From contig NZ_FXZB01000018.1 of NCBI RefSeq assembly GCF_900169065.1, positions 45,832-109,831 on the forward strand: a stretch of 64,000 bases of DNA, read 5' to 3'. Below are positions 30,552-40,617 of the stretch, one piece after another. Under the pieces are notes generated by a model. The model saw nothing but the letters and a program-made list of their open reading frames with translations. It did no database searches and was not told the DNA's origin. Origin of the DNA: Brevibacterium aurantiacum (lineage in GTDB: Bacteria; Actinomycetota; Actinomycetes; Actinomycetales; Brevibacteriaceae). The translations under genes were made by a program, and so were the position numbers. Each line of letters opens with the position of its first letter. Position 1 is the first letter of the stretch.

Positions 30552-30597
30552 TTCCGGGCGCTGAGCAACCTGCAGACAGGTTGCGCAGCGCCCGGAA
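30552..30597 (-). terminator. Long hairpin after adhP
   Basis: A 21-bp stem with one mismatch (arms 30552-30572 and 30577-30597, loop CAGA) begins 22 bp past the adhP stop. There is no strong U tract on the minus strand, but the length and position make it the likely end of the ald-adhP transcript. Confidence 0.7.
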
Positions 30598-30619
30598 GGT
30601 GGCTGAGCCGGCGAGCGGG

Positions 30620-31639
30620 TCAGTATTCGATGACGACTCGGCCGTCGATCTTGCCGTGGATCATCTCATCGAGGATCGCGTTGATGTCCTCGAGCGGACG
30701 CTTGCTGTAGGTCGGATGGATCTTGCCGGCTGCGTAGAATTCCAAGGCCTCCACCATGTCCTGACGGGTGCCGACGATCGAACCGCGGATCGTCAGTCCT
30801 TTGAGGACGATGTCGAAGATGGGAGCCGGGAACTCACCTGGAGGCAACCCGTTGAAGACGATCGTGCCGCCTCGGCGGGTCATCGAGATCGCCTGCCCGA
30901 ATGCCTTCGGATGCACCGCTGTGACAAGCACTCCGTGTGAGCCTCCGACCTTCTCCTGGATGATGTCGGCCGGCTCCTCAGCAAAGGCATTGACCGTGAT
31001 CTCCGCTCCGTGCTTCTTCGCCAGCGCCAGCTTGTCATCGGCGACGTCGACGGCGATGACGCGCATCCCCATCGCCACCGCATACTGCACGGCGATGTGG
31101 CCGAGCCCGCCGATGCCGGAGATGACGACCCATTGCCCAGGCTTCACCTCGGTGCGCTTGAGTCCCTTGTAGACGGTGACGCCGGCACACAGCACGGGTG
31201 CGATCTCGTATGGGTCGGACCCCTCCGGGATGATGGCGGCGAACTTCGTGTCGACGAGCATGTACTCACCGAACGATCCGTCGATTCCGTAACCGCCGTT
31301 GACCTGCTGCTCGCAGAGCGTCTCCCACCCTTGACGGCAGTGCTCGCATGTTCCGCAGGCGCTCCACAGCCAGGCGTTTCCGATCATCTGCCCGACCTTG
31401 ACATCTGTGACGTCGGGCCCCACCTTCTCGACGGTTCCGACACCTTCGTGGCCGGGGATGAGAGGAACCTTCGGTTTGACCGGCCAGTCGCCGTGTGCCG
31501 CGTGCAGGTCGGTATGGCAGACCCCCGAGGCGATGAGTTTGACCAATGCCTGGCCGGGTCCGGGCTCGGGGATCTCGTTGTCTCCGACGACGAGATCCTG
31601 TCCGAATCCCTCAACTACTGCTGCTTTCATTTCTGACAT
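30620..31639 (-). CDS. adhP: Zinc-dependent alcohol dehydrogenase
   Basis: A medium-chain alcohol dehydrogenase that oxidises primary alcohols to aldehydes with NAD. The 339-residue protein has catalytic zinc ligands in GVCHTDLHA and GHEGVG, the structural zinc four-Cys lobe (CGTCEHCRQGWETLC) and the Rossmann GIGGLGHIAVQYA. Overall it follows the AdhP pattern. Two adjacent ATGs are possible; I prefer 31639, six bases from AAGGAG, over 31642. It follows the aldehyde dehydrogenase by 85 bp and probably acts one step before it. Confidence 0.92.
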   Translation of the reverse strand: MSEMKAAVVEGFGQDLVVGDNEIPEPGPGQALVKLIASGVCHTDLHAAHGDWPVKPKVPLIPGHEGVGTVEKVGPDVTDVKVGQMIGNAWLWSACGTCEHCRQGWETLCEQQVNGGYGIDGSFGEYMLVDTKFAAIIPEGSDPYEIAPVLCAGVTVYKGLKRTEVKPGQWVVISGIGGLGHIAVQYAVAMGMRVIAVDVADDKLALAKKHGAEITVNAFAEEPADIIQEKVGGSHGVLVTAVHPKAFGQAISMTRRGGTIVFNGLPPGEFPAPIFDIVLKGLTIRGSIVGTRQDMVEALEFYAAGKIHPTYSKRPLEDINAILDEMIHGKIDGRVVIEY

Positions 31640-31724
31640 CATTCGCTCCTTTGTGACGATGTTCTCTATCTCTGTGGTGGTCTCTCTTATCGCAGCACTT
31701 CTGGTGCGGTGCAGCGGTTTCTGC

Positions 31725-33248
31725 TCAGAAGAAGCCCTGGGCGTTCTCCGAGTAGCTGACCAACAGGTTCTTAGTCTGCTGGTAGTGGTCGAGCATCATC
31801 AGGTGGTTCTCACGTCCGATGCCAGATGCCTTGTACCCGCCGAAGGCCGCATGCGCCGGGTAGGCGTGGTAGTTGTTGACCCACACACGACCTGCCTGGA
31901 TGTCGCGGCCCGCGCGGTAGGCGGTGTTGCCATTGCGCGACCAGACTCCGGCACCCAATCCGTAGAGAGTGTCGTTCGCGGTGGAGATGGCGTCGTCGTA
32001 GTCACTGAAGGTGGCTACCGAGACGACAGGGCCGAAGATCTCCTCCTGGAAGATTCGCATCTTGTTGTTGCCCCTGAAGATGGTCGGCTGCACGTAATAG
32101 CCGCCGGACAAGTCCCCGCCGAGGTCCGCCCGGGCTCCACCGGTGAGCACCTCGGCGCCCTCCTGCCTTCCGATGTCGAGGTAGGACATGATCTTCTCGA
32201 ACTGGTCGTTCGAGGCTTGCGCACCCATCATCGTGTCGGTGTCGAGAGGGTTGCCCTGCACGATCCTCTTCGCCCGTTCCGCAACCGCCTCGAGGAAGGG
32301 ATCGGCGATCGATTCCTGGACCAGTGCACGGGACGGGCAGGTGCAGACCTCGCCCTGGTTGAGGGCGAACATGGTGAAGCCTTCCTGGGCTTTGTCCCAG
32401 TAGGCGTCATCCTTGGCATTGACGTCATCGAAGAAGATGTTCGGGGACTTACCACCGAGTTCCAGGGTGACCGGGATGATGTTCTGCGAGGCGTACTGCA
32501 TGATGAGGCGGCCCGTGGTCGTCTCACCGGTGAACGCGATCTTCGAGATCCGCTTGTTCGATGCCAGGGGCTTGCCCGCTTCGAGGCCGAAGCCGTTGAC
32601 GACGTTGAGGACTCCATCGGGAAGCAGGTCCGAGATGAGTTCCATGAGGACGAGGATCGAGGCCGGAGTCTGTTCGGCAGGCTTGAGGACAATGGCATTG
32701 CCTGCTGCCAACGCTGGGGCGATCTTCCACACGCCCATGAGTATCGGGAAGTTCCAGGGAATGATCTGGCCGACCACGCCGAGCGGCTCATGGAAGTGAT
32801 AGGCCACCGTGTCGTCATCGATCTGCGAGAGGCCGCCCTCTTGCGCCCGGATCGCCCCGGCGAAGTAGCGGAAATGATCGATGGCCAGAGGAATGTCGGC
32901 GTTGAGGCATTCGCGGACTGCCTTGCCGTTGTCCCAAGTCTCCGCCACCGCGATCATCTCGAGGTTCTCCTCGATCCGGTCAGCGATCTTGTTCAAGATC
33001 ACGGCGCGCTCCGCGGGCGAGGTCTTGCCCCAGGCGGGAGCCGCCTTGTGGGCGGCGTCGAGTGCGAGTTCGATGTCCTCTGCGGTGCTGGCGGGCACTT
33101 CGCAGAACGCTTTGCCCGTAATCGGTGTCGGGTTCTCGAAATAGTTCCCGTTGACGGGAGCGACCCACTGTCCGCCGATGAAGTTCTCATACCGTGATTT
33201 GAAGGTGACGAGCGATCCGTCTTGACCAGGCTGAGCGTAAACAGTCAT
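31725..33248 (-). CDS. NAD-dependent aldehyde dehydrogenase
   Basis: Oxidises aldehydes, probably acetaldehyde or similar, to the acid. The 507-residue protein has the catalytic Cys302 in [10 protein letters not shown], the general-base Glu in [14 protein letters not shown] for cofactor binding and EEIFGPV. It is of the ExaC/AldA type found with alcohol dehydrogenases. The ATG at 33248 has AAGGAG upstream and gives [11 protein letters not shown]; the longer frame covers the promoter. A GAF-domain regulator gene lies upstream on the same strand. Confidence 0.93.
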   Translation of the reverse strand: MTVYAQPGQDGSLVTFKSRYENFIGGQWVAPVNGNYFENPTPITGKAFCEVPASTAEDIELALDAAHKAAPAWGKTSPAERAVILNKIADRIEENLEMIAVAETWDNGKAVRECLNADIPLAIDHFRYFAGAIRAQEGGLSQIDDDTVAYHFHEPLGVVGQIIPWNFPILMGVWKIAPALAAGNAIVLKPAEQTPASILVLMELISDLLPDGVLNVVNGFGLEAGKPLASNKRISKIAFTGETTTGRLIMQYASQNIIPVTLELGGKSPNIFFDDVNAKDDAYWDKAQEGFTMFALNQGEVCTCPSRALVQESIADPFLEAVAERAKRIVQGNPLDTDTMMGAQASNDQFEKIMSYLDIGRQEGAEVLTGGARADLGGDLSGGYYVQPTIFRGNNKMRIFQEEIFGPVVSVATFSDYDDAISTANDTLYGLGAGVWSRNGNTAYRAGRDIQAGRVWVNNYHAYPAHAAFGGYKASGIGRENHLMMLDHYQQTKNLLVSYSENAQGFF

Positions 33249-33420
33249 TGCAACTCCTTTGATGCGTATGCGGCGATCGGATGTCTGTCTCCGATTGCTC
33301 CACACGCTACGCAAGGCAACGTTGCAAGTGGGTTGCATCACACATACAGGCCTGTCTGTCTGAGCCCCTATCGCGATGCGTCCGCGGCCCTTCCGAAAGC
33401 CTTGTCGAGCACCATCAGCG
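33249..33420 (-). promoter_or_regulatory. ald-adhP control region with two palindromes
   Basis: The 172-bp gap holds GCAACGTTGC (33316-33325) and ACAGGCCTGT (33346-33355), both perfect 10-bp palindromes, with further GTTGC/CGCAAG half-sites at 33310-33315 and 33332-33336. These are plausible operators for the adjacent GAF regulator. No classic -10 is obvious. Confidence 0.5.
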
Positions 33421-34707
33421 TCAGTATCCGAGAGCTTCGAGTCGCACGACGGCCGCATTGCGTTCGGGTGCTTCGGGTGGGGCCAGGCGCAGCACCGACA
33501 TCAGCACTTCCGAATCCTCGCGAGCTTCGGCCAATCCCGCATAGCGCCACAGCTGCTGCCAGGTCCCGTTCTGCAGCAGGCTCTCCCGAATCAGCGCCTG
33601 CAGCTCAGCACCGATCTCCCGGATTCCAGGGGCGTTGGAATCGGGCAGCACCTGCCCCTGATAGAAGTTGAGCGCCGTCTCCACGTCGCCTTGAGCCAGG
33701 CCCCGATGCGTGCGTTCGACGTCGCTGTCGATGTCTCCTCGCAGCCGGTAGGGGCGGGCATCGAGCCGCAGGTCGCCGAGGTCGTCAATCGTTCTGCGCA
33801 GCCGCGCAATCTCCGCCCGGACCGTGACTTCACTTCCGCCGAGCGCCCATAGCCGATCGGCGAGCCCGGCGCTGCTGATGCCGCCGGGGTTGCGCGCCAG
33901 GAGCAACAGGATCTCAGCATGTCGTCCCGACAGCGTGATTCGGGTGCCGTCAGGGCTCGAGAGCTGAGGACGGGACCTGGTGACTTCGAGATAGGCACCA
34001 GCACCGGCAGGAGACTGCCCGCCGGAGCCCGGGGCGTAGAGCTTCGACAAACCGACTCCCGCGGCCTGTGCCGTGGAATTCAGCAACGGCAGGACAATGG
34101 ACGATACCGCGTCATCACCGCCGGTGACGTCGATGATCCCCAGGACCTGACCGGTCAGCGGATGGCTCACCGGCACTGCGCTGCAGCTCCACGAGTGCAC
34201 CTCTGCGGAGAAGTGCTCGGCCTGACTGATCTGCACGGCACTGCCCGAGCGCAGAGCGAGTCCGGGGGCCGAGGTCCCCATAACGTCTTCCGACCAGTCG
34301 GTGCCCGGCACGAAGCCCATCGACTCGGCACGATTCCGGACGGCTCGTTCACCCTCGACCCACAGCAGACGCCCTTGCTCATCACCGAGCGCCACGAGCA
34401 GCCCTGCCTCCTTGGCTGGTTCGATCAGATGCGACTGCAGCAGGCCCATGATGGAGTGGAACGGATGACGGCGCCTCACCTCGGCGAGCTGATCCGCCTC
34501 ATAGGCCATGCGCACACGCACTCCGGCCGGATCGCGCAGACGACCGAGCGATCGGTTCCAGGACTCAAGGACGGCCGGGCGGACACCGGGACCCGAGGTC
34601 TCCTGTGCGGTCAGTGACGCCAAATTGTCATGGGCGCGGCGAACAATGCGCTGATAGTCATCGCGAAGCAACGGAGTCGAATGCATGGCGGAGCTGTCCA
34701 CCCCCAT
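33421..34707 (-). CDS. GAF-domain transcriptional regulator of the aldehyde/alcohol dehydrogenases
   Basis: The 428-residue protein resembles the N-terminal sensory part of AcoR-type activators ([69 protein letters not shown]) but lacks the sigma-54 ATPase domain. Instead the C-terminal half has a winged-helix region ([29 protein letters not shown]...[14 protein letters not shown]) and a helical tail. Such proteins often sit beside aldehyde dehydrogenase genes in actinobacteria, so it is probably their activator. The start is uncertain: the ATG at 34686 ([10 protein letters not shown]) is an alternative to 34707. Confidence 0.82.
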   Translation of the reverse strand: MGVDSSAMHSTPLLRDDYQRIVRRAHDNLASLTAQETSGPGVRPAVLESWNRSLGRLRDPAGVRVRMAYEADQLAEVRRRHPFHSIMGLLQSHLIEPAKEAGLLVALGDEQGRLLWVEGERAVRNRAESMGFVPGTDWSEDVMGTSAPGLALRSGSAVQISQAEHFSAEVHSWSCSAVPVSHPLTGQVLGIIDVTGGDDAVSSIVLPLLNSTAQAAGVGLSKLYAPGSGGQSPAGAGAYLEVTRSRPQLSSPDGTRITLSGRHAEILLLLARNPGGISSAGLADRLWALGGSEVTVRAEIARLRRTIDDLGDLRLDARPYRLRGDIDSDVERTHRGLAQGDVETALNFYQGQVLPDSNAPGIREIGAELQALIRESLLQNGTWQQLWRYAGLAEAREDSEVLMSVLRLAPPEAPERNAAVVRLEALGY

Positions 34708-34798
34708 CGGCAGTTGTCACACAGTGGTCGTCGGTGATCATAATCTATCCGCGATACCTCATCCGGGCAAGACCGCTCCGGCTCTTCGACAACAGAAA

Positions 34799-34829
34799 GG
34801 GCGGGAAGTGAGAGTCTCACTTCCCGCCC
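34799..34829 (-). terminator. rplKA operon terminator
   Basis: A 15-bp perfect inverted repeat with arms 34799-34813 and 34815-34829 (the innermost pairs form the loop) is followed on the minus strand by TTTCTGTTGTC. It begins 35 bp after the rplA stop. Confidence 0.85.
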
Positions 34830-34864
34830 AGTCTCGCTGTGTGCGGTTCAATCCCTTACAGGGA

Positions 34865-35563
34865 TCAGACCACGCGCATCGACGAACCGTCGATCGGAAC
34901 GGCAGGACCGTTCGATGTGGTCACGGTTGCCTTCGAGATGTAGCGGCCCTTCGAGGAGCTCGGCTTCAGACGCACGATCTCTTCGATGGCAGCATCGAAG
35001 TTCGCCTGCAGGGCTTCCTCGGAGAAGGAGACCTTTCCGATGATGAAATGCAGGTTCGAGTGCTTGTCGACGCGGAATTCGATCTTTCCGCCCTTGATCT
35101 CGGTCACGGCCTTGGCGACATCCATGGTCACGGTGCCGGTCTTGGGGTTCGGCATCAGGCCGCGAGGACCCAGCACCTTGCCCAGACGGCCGACCTTGCC
35201 CATCATGTCAGGGGTCGCAACAGCCGAGTCGAAGTCGGTGAAGCCATTGGCCACCTTCTCCAGCAGGTCATCGGAGCCAACGTAGTCGGCACCTGCTTCA
35301 CGGGCAGCTTCAGCACGGTCGCCGGCAGCGAACACCAGGACCCGAGCGGTCTTACCGGTACCATGCGGAAGGTTGACGGTGCCGCGCACCATCTGGTCCG
35401 CCTTGCGTGGGTCGACACCCAGGCGGAGAGCGACCTCGACGGTGGCATCATACTTGGCCACCGTGGTCTCTTTGGCCAGGGCGATTGCCTGGGCCGGTTC
35501 GTATGTCACATCTGCGGCGATCTTCTCTGCCGCGGCCTGATAGGCCTTTGAACGCTTTGCCAT
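34865..35563 (-). CDS. rplA: 50S ribosomal protein L1
   Basis: L1 forms the mobile stalk near the E site. The 232-residue protein contains [17 protein letters not shown] and the C-terminal [15 protein letters not shown]. The ATG at 35563 follows AAGGAGAGAAGCAG and starts [11 protein letters not shown]; the 16-residue upstream extension is not conserved. It lies 64 bp after rplK. Confidence 0.96.
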   Translation of the reverse strand: MAKRSKAYQAAAEKIAADVTYEPAQAIALAKETTVAKYDATVEVALRLGVDPRKADQMVRGTVNLPHGTGKTARVLVFAAGDRAEAAREAGADYVGSDDLLEKVANGFTDFDSAVATPDMMGKVGRLGKVLGPRGLMPNPKTGTVTMDVAKAVTEIKGGKIEFRVDKHSNLHFIIGKVSFSEEALQANFDAAIEEIVRLKPSSSKGRYISKATVTTSNGPAVPIDGSSMRVV

Positions 35564-35627
35564 CTGCTTCTCTCCTTGCAGTCGTGGTCCGGGCTGCGCG
35601 AGCCCTACCACAGTGAAATGTCTGGTC

Positions 35628-36065
35628 TCAGCCCTTGATGTCGGTGGTCACGCCCATGGAGCGAGCGGTGCCGGCGACGATGCGGTCAGCCTGATCCAGG
35701 TCATTGGCGTTGAGGTCGGGCATCTTCACATTCGCGATGTCGCGAACCTGGTCGGCGCTCAGGTGAGCAACCTTGTCGGTGTGAGGAGTAGCCGATCCGG
35801 ACTTCACGCCTGCAGCCTTCTTGATGAGCTCTGCAGCCGGTGGGGTCTTGAGAACGAAGGTGAACGAACGGTCTTCGAACACAGTGATCTCAACGGGAAT
35901 GACGTTCCCGCGCTGGGATTCCGTTGCGGCGTTGTAGGCCTTGCAGAATTCCATGATGTTGACGCCGTGCTGGGCAAGCGCCGGACCAATCGGAGGTGCC
36001 GGGTTAGCGGCACCTGCCTGAATCTGGAGCTTGACGAGGCCGGCTACCTTTTTCTTGGGAGGCAT
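35628..36065 (-). CDS. rplK: 50S ribosomal protein L11
   Basis: L11 is part of the GTPase-associated centre and the thiostrepton site. The 145-residue protein has [32 protein letters not shown] and the C-terminal rRNA-binding domain with the GTARSMGV end. AAGGAC precedes the ATG. nusG lies 205 bp upstream, with a hairpin between them. Confidence 0.97.
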   Translation of the reverse strand: MPPKKKVAGLVKLQIQAGAANPAPPIGPALAQHGVNIMEFCKAYNAATESQRGNVIPVEITVFEDRSFTFVLKTPPAAELIKKAAGVKSGSATPHTDKVAHLSADQVRDIANVKMPDLNANDLDQADRIVAGTARSMGVTTDIKG

Positions 36066-36223
36066 ATTCGGTCCTTAATCTTGAAGTGTCGATGCGCCAG
36101 AGAAATACGGCGCATCGTTCGATAGCGGCCTCCGATAAGAGCCGCGATCAAACCACACCAGTATTCCATGCCCGCAGACCTGGGAGCAAATGCCGGTGAG
36201 CCAGATCACTGGTGGTGAATGGC

Positions 36224-36253
36224 GCAAGGGCCCGGTATCCACCGGGCCCTTGC
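36224..36253 (-). terminator. Hairpin between nusG and rplK
   Basis: A perfect 13-bp stem (arms 36224-36236 and 36241-36253, loop ATCC) begins 18 bp after the nusG stop. It lacks a U tract on the minus strand, so it may be partial, allowing some read-through into rplKA. Confidence 0.65.
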
Positions 36254-36270
36254 TGATGTTGAGAATCGAC

Positions 36271-37179
36271 TCAGAGCTTGGAGACCTGATCGAAGCTGAG
36301 CTCGACGGGAACGTCGCGTTCGAAGATCGACAGCAGCACGGTGAGCTTCTGCGATTCCGGACGAATCTCCTGGATTGTTGCGGGGTGGCCTTCGAAGGAA
36401 CCTTCCTTGACGAGCACGGACTCGCCGACTTCGTACTCCACCTCGGTGATGGGTGCGGACTTCGCTGCCTGCTCCGCCTGCACACCTTCAGCGGCGGCGG
36501 CCTCGGCCTGGCGCTCTTCGAAGATCGGAGCGAGCATCGTGAAGACCTCGTCGATGGACAGAGGAGTCGGGTCATAGGCGTTGCCCACGAATCCGGTCAC
36601 ACCGGGAGTGTGACGGACCGCGCCCCAGGACTCATCGGTGAGTTCCATGCGCACGAGCACGTAGCCCGGGATGCGCACACGGCGGACCTGCTTGCGCTGG
36701 CCGTTCTTGATCTCGACGACGTCTTCCATCGGCACCTGGGACTCGAAGATGAACTCTTCGAGGTTGAGGCTGATGGAACGGTTCTCAAGGTTCTGCTTGA
36801 CGCGGTTCTCGTAGCCTGCGTAGGAGTGGATGACGTACCAGTCACCTTCCTGCATGCGCAGCTCCGACTTGAACTCCTCGGCCGGGTCGACCTCGTCGGC
36901 TGCGGCACCGTCTTCGTCGGACTCGGACTCTTCGTCGGAATCCGACTCTGAATCGGTCTCGGCATCGTCTGCGACGACCTCGTCGACTGCGTCCTCAGTG
37001 GAGGCAGCCTCGGCGACCGGGGCTTCCTCAGCAGAAGCGTCTTCGACCTGTGCGTCGTCGGCGCTCACAGCGGAGGTTTCGTTGTCCACGTCTTCCACCA
37101 CTGGTGCAACGCTCGACTCCTCTGGAGTGGCGTTCTGTGTCTCAGGGGTTTCCTGCTCAGGTGAACTGGTATCCGACAC
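36271..37179 (-). CDS. nusG: Transcription antitermination factor NusG with acidic N-terminal extension
   Basis: NusG binds RNA polymerase and links it to Rho and the ribosome. The NGN domain starts near residue 110 ([20 protein letters not shown]) and the KOW domain ends the protein ([21 protein letters not shown]). The first 105 or so residues are a Glu/Asp/Ser/Ala-rich disordered extension, and a further Ala/Glu-rich insert separates NGN and KOW, bringing the length to 302 against about 180 in E. coli. Long acidic extensions occur in other actinobacterial NusG proteins. The start is a GTG with AGGA nine bases upstream. secE precedes it by 94 bp. Confidence 0.95.
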   Translation of the reverse strand: MSDTSSPEQETPETQNATPEESSVAPVVEDVDNETSAVSADDAQVEDASAEEAPVAEAASTEDAVDEVVADDAETDSESDSDEESESDEDGAAADEVDPAEEFKSELRMQEGDWYVIHSYAGYENRVKQNLENRSISLNLEEFIFESQVPMEDVVEIKNGQRKQVRRVRIPGYVLVRMELTDESWGAVRHTPGVTGFVGNAYDPTPLSIDEVFTMLAPIFEERQAEAAAAEGVQAEQAAKSAPITEVEYEVGESVLVKEGSFEGHPATIQEIRPESQKLTVLLSIFERDVPVELSFDQVSKL

Positions 37180-37273
37180 CGATCAATTCCTCGCTTCGCG
37201 TGTAGTGATTCCCATATGGGAGTGAAGGGTCTGCAACGTGTTTGAAATCCTAGTGATCACCGTTGTTGGTGAT

Positions 37274-37549
37274 TCACCACAATGGCCACAGGGGTGTTCC
37301 GCCGAAGACGAATCCGACGAGCTTGCCGAACACGAGGTCGAGGACCACCACGAGAAGCATCATGAAGAGGATGAAGCCCAGCACAACCAGGGTGTAATTG
37401 ACCAGTTGCTTACGTGTCGGGGTGACGACCTTCTTCAGCTCCGCGATGACTTCGCGGAAGAACTGCAGGATTCGTCCGAAGAACCCGAGCTGCTTACGAC
37501 TGGCGCCCTTGGGCGTATCTCCAGTCTTCTTTGCCGGTGTGTCGCTCAC
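37274..37549 (-). CDS. secE: Preprotein translocase subunit SecE
   Basis: SecE clamps the SecY channel of the Sec translocon. The 91-residue protein has a polar N-terminus, the amphipathic helix with FREVIAELKKVVTPTRKQL, and a single membrane segment (NYTLVVLGFILFMMLLVVVLDLVFG). The start is a GTG preceded by GAGGAT. It lies between tRNA-Trp and nusG, the usual bacterial order. Confidence 0.96.
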   Translation of the reverse strand: MSDTPAKKTGDTPKGASRKQLGFFGRILQFFREVIAELKKVVTPTRKQLVNYTLVVLGFILFMMLLVVVLDLVFGKLVGFVFGGTPLWPLW

Positions 37550-37648
37550 ACATCCTCACTCGGTCGGTTTCCATTGGGACAGCACAATTGTTCAAGCCCG
37601 TCGAGGACGGCGTTACGCCGATATGACTCAAGCAGATATCAACTGCGC

Positions 37649-37720
37649 AGGGGTGACAGGACTCGAACCTGCAACCTACGGTTTTGGAGACCGTTGCGCT
37701 ACCAATTGCGCCACACCCCT
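37649..37720 (-). tRNA. trnW: tRNA-Trp (CCA anticodon)
   Basis: On the minus strand the 72 bases fold as a cloverleaf: acceptor AGGGGTG pairing with CACCCCT, D arm with GCGC stems, anticodon loop CTCCAAA with CCA, and T loop TTCGAGT. The CCA end is not encoded. It precedes secE, as in many bacteria. Confidence 0.96.
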
Positions 37721-37775
37721 TCGATTCGACACCCTCGATTCGTGTTCCCCGAGTCGTGTCCAACCACGAGAAACG

Positions 37776-37781
37776 AGCATA
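37776..37781 (-). promoter_or_regulatory. Candidate -10 box for tRNA-Trp/secE
   Basis: A minus-strand TATGCT lies about 55 bp before the tRNA, within a 126-bp gap to the next gene. A matching -35 is weak (TTCGAC, 19 bp away). Confidence 0.3.
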
Positions 37782-37846
37782 CCGTCTGTGACCGCCGTTA
37801 GTCGAACCGGCCACCGAGAGCTGCCGAAATTCGATCGTCACTGCCC

Positions 37847-39541
37847 CTATTCCTCGGTTGCGGCGGGCTGTTCCTGCGGCGGCCGAGCGATGAGCGGCAC
37901 CGGTTCCGGGAAGGTCTTCCAAGGTTCGATCGTGACCGACTGGTCGGGGCTGACCGTGACGATCTGGACGTCGATGGGCCGTTTGGTCTTGTTGTCCACG
38001 CGCACGATGCTCAGCTCCGCGACCATCTTCAGCGGCCCCGGGGTCAGTGCGTTCGCCAGTGCCCCTCCTGTCGTCGAACTCACATATCGGACTCCGCTGC
38101 CCAAGGTCTCAGGGCCGACCCGTCGGTGCCAGTGTCCGCTGAGGCTGTAGTGGGCACATCCGGAGCGCAGGGACGGCGCCCCGACCCGTGCATCGTGGAT
38201 GAGCATGATGTCGAAGTCGCTGGCGCAGGCTTCGTCGTTGAGTTTCTGCGCGTACTGGTCGGCGGTGAGATCCGTCTCGAGCTGCGGGCCGGATCCGAAC
38301 ACGGTGCGTCTGGGGTCGGGGCCGCCGAAGAACGTCACCCCGCTCATCTCCGCGCTCGAATCCTCGAGGACCTTCCAGCCTTTGCTGCGCGCGTGGCTCG
38401 TGGTCTCGGTGGAGTCGTGGTTGCCTTTGACGATCATCCGCGGCAGCTTCTCGGGCAGTTCGTCATCGAGCACGTCGAGGCAGTAGTTCTCCGCCGAGGT
38501 GCCCGTCATCGTCGCATCTCCCCCGTCGATGTACGCGTCCGCGTGGCTCATTCGGGACACAGCGCCGACGACCCGGGCCATGCCGATGTTGCAGTGCAGA
38601 TCAGAGCCGAACACGAACGTGGACACGTCGGCGTTCGTCTCCTGGGCTGTTCCCCGGGCAGGCGGGACCATTCCCTGATCCGACCAATTGCCTGTCAGAG
38701 GGCGCGTGCGCCACTGTTCGTTGAGGTTGGCCAGCACCTGATCGTAGAAGGCGTCGTTGTCCTCAGAGAAGTCTTTGACCGCGGTGAACGCGGTATCGAT
38801 GACCCCGCCGAGGCGGCCCGTGACCTGGGCACCCGCCAGCGGAGTGCCGTCGAAAGCGGGGTCGGCGACGAGGGGCTTGGGTCTGGTGAGGACCGCTGTG
38901 CCCACGCTGGCCAGGACGAGGACCGTGACCAGTCCGATGCTGATGAGTTCCTTGCCGACGAAGGCTCTGCCGATTCCGGCCAGTCGAGCGGGGCCGAGAA
39001 CGAACGCCGTGGCCACGACCACACCGCTGATGATGCACACGGCCAGGGCCCAGCGGGCCAGAATCGCGGTCGTGAGTCCGTTGACGATCTCGTCGACCTG
39101 CGCCTGCGGTGCCGAGAACAGGGAGGCGTAGGAGGCGATGTCGCCGCCCAGCGCATCGACTGCCCCTCCCCCGACGCCCGCATCCGGTCCGGCACCGTCT
39201 GATCCCTCGGAGGAGCCTCGATCGGATCGCCGCTCAGAGGCACCGGCGTGAGAGTCGTCGTCAGCGGCTCCAGGGACAGGGATCTGTCCGATGTCGACGG
39301 TGAGCCCGAGCCCCAGCGGTAGATACTCATCCGCGGGGATGAGCAGCTTGCCAAGGGGCCCGAAGTCTACGGTCAGCCGAGAGTCGGCGGTGATCTGATA
39401 ACGGGCCTCGTGAGGACCGAAGCTGAGATCTGCTCGCGCAGAGAACAGCGCCCACGGCAGGGTCACGACTGCGACCACAGCCATGAGGATGAGCAGCGTT
39501 GCGGTTCTCCGACGAGACGACACGGGAGACAACCGGTTCAA
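37847..39541 (-). CDS. Membrane-anchored metallophosphoesterase
   Basis: The 564 residues have an N-terminal membrane segment (about 14-34), an extracytoplasmic domain of about 120 residues with a Gly/Ser/Asp-rich linker, two more membrane segments near residues 160-215, then a calcineurin-like phosphoesterase domain from about 310. Its metal-site motifs appear in order: GSDLHCN, DGGDAT, KGNHD, LIHD and SGHWH. The catalytic part would face outside, and the substrate is unknown. Its ATG overlaps the murB stop, so it belongs to the hadA-hadB-murB operon and may act on an envelope phosphoester; that is inference from context. Confidence 0.85.
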   Translation of the reverse strand: MNRLSPVSSRRRTATLLILMAVVAVVTLPWALFSARADLSFGPHEARYQITADSRLTVDFGPLGKLLIPADEYLPLGLGLTVDIGQIPVPGAADDDSHAGASERRSDRGSSEGSDGAGPDAGVGGGAVDALGGDIASYASLFSAPQAQVDEIVNGLTTAILARWALAVCIISGVVVATAFVLGPARLAGIGRAFVGKELISIGLVTVLVLASVGTAVLTRPKPLVADPAFDGTPLAGAQVTGRLGGVIDTAFTAVKDFSEDNDAFYDQVLANLNEQWRTRPLTGNWSDQGMVPPARGTAQETNADVSTFVFGSDLHCNIGMARVVGAVSRMSHADAYIDGGDATMTGTSAENYCLDVLDDELPEKLPRMIVKGNHDSTETTSHARSKGWKVLEDSSAEMSGVTFFGGPDPRRTVFGSGPQLETDLTADQYAQKLNDEACASDFDIMLIHDARVGAPSLRSGCAHYSLSGHWHRRVGPETLGSGVRYVSSTTGGALANALTPGPLKMVAELSIVRVDNKTKRPIDVQIVTVSPDQSVTIEPWKTFPEPVPLIARPPQEQPAATEE

Positions 39542-40617
39542 AGAGAGCAGGCGATGAACGTCGGTTCGGGCTCGAGGACAATGCCGAACTTCTCATTGAC
39601 TCCGTCGACGACGGTCCGCGCCAACTCGAGCACGTCGTTCGTCTCGGCAGCACCGCGGTTCGTCAGCGCCAGGGTGTGCTTGGTCGACAGGCTTGCCCGA
39701 CCGGCCCCGACGCTGAAGCCCTTGGAGAATCCCGCATGCTCGATCAGCCAGGCGGCCGAGGTCTTCGTCTGCCCCTCGATCGTCGACCCGCTCAGCGGGT
39801 CCGTGACCGGGTACCGCGGTGCCTCGGCGGGCAGCGTGGCTGGGTCATCGACGATTGGGTTGGTGAAGAAGGATCCTGCTGACCAGGTGTCATGGTCGCC
39901 TGGATCCACGACCATGCCCTTGGACCTGCGCAGGGAGATCACACTGGAGCGGACCTGGGTGGCCGGCACCGTGTCCCCGATCTCGACGTCCAGCGCCGAG
40001 GCGAGCTGTGCGTATCGCACGGGCAGGGAGTCCGGGCTGCGGTGGAGGTCGAAGGTCACCGACAGCACCAGGTACTGGGCGCTGCCCGTTCTCTGCTGTG
40101 CACGTTTGAGTGCCGAGGTGCGGTAGCCGAACTCGAGTTCGACGGCGCTGAGGTGGCGGACTTGGCCGGCGAGGCGATCGAAGACCTCGACCGAGGTGAT
40201 GAGCTCGGCGACCTCGGTCCCGTAGGCGCCCACGTTCTGGATCGGGGTTGCCCCGACGGAGCCGGGGATACCTGACAGGGCTTCGAGGCCGGCGAGACCG
40301 CGGTCGAGGGTGAAGGCGACGAATTCGTCCCAGTTCTCCCCCGCCTCGGCGGTCACACGGGTCTCCGTCTCCGAGGTCTCGGTCATCGTCACACCTTTGG
40401 TGGCGACCACGCACACGTCGGCTGCGAAGCCGTCGTCGGAGATGAGCAGGTTCGACCCGCCGCCGATGAAGAGGACATCGGCGTTCTCACGAGCCGAGAG
40501 GCTCAGGGGATGGTCACGAGAGAATTCGACGAGCTCGTCCCGGGTCTCCGCGATATGCAGATTCACTGCAGGGCCGCCGAGGTGGAACGTCGTGAAGTCT
40601 GCCAGCTCCGAGGTCAC
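39538..40617 (-). CDS. murB: UDP-N-acetylmuramate dehydrogenase
   Basis: MurB reduces UDP-GlcNAc-enolpyruvate to UDP-MurNAc in peptidoglycan synthesis, using FAD and NADPH. The 359-residue protein has GGGSNLLISDDGF for FAD binding, IPGSVGATPIQNVGAYG, the proton-donor Ser in AGSFFTNP, and the final EPEPTFI. I chose the GTG at 40617, which overlaps the stop of the preceding dehydratase gene as GTGA; longer frames run antisense-like through that gene. Confidence 0.94.
   Translation of the reverse strand: MTSELADFTTFHLGGPAVNLHIAETRDELVEFSRDHPLSLSARENADVLFIGGGSNLLISDDGFAADVCVVATKGVTMTETSETETRVTAEAGENWDEFVAFTLDRGLAGLEALSGIPGSVGATPIQNVGAYGTEVAELITSVEVFDRLAGQVRHLSAVELEFGYRTSALKRAQQRTGSAQYLVLSVTFDLHRSPDSLPVRYAQLASALDVEIGDTVPATQVRSSVISLRRSKGMVVDPGDHDTWSAGSFFTNPIVDDPATLPAEAPRYPVTDPLSGSTIEGQTKTSAAWLIEHAGFSKGFSVGAGRASLSTKHTLALTNRGAAETNDVLELARTVVDGVNEKFGIVLEPEPTFIACSL

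Noticed and set aside
37238..37801. A 187-codon plus-strand frame over secE and tRNA-Trp
   Set aside because: It crosses a tRNA and lies opposite a well supported gene.
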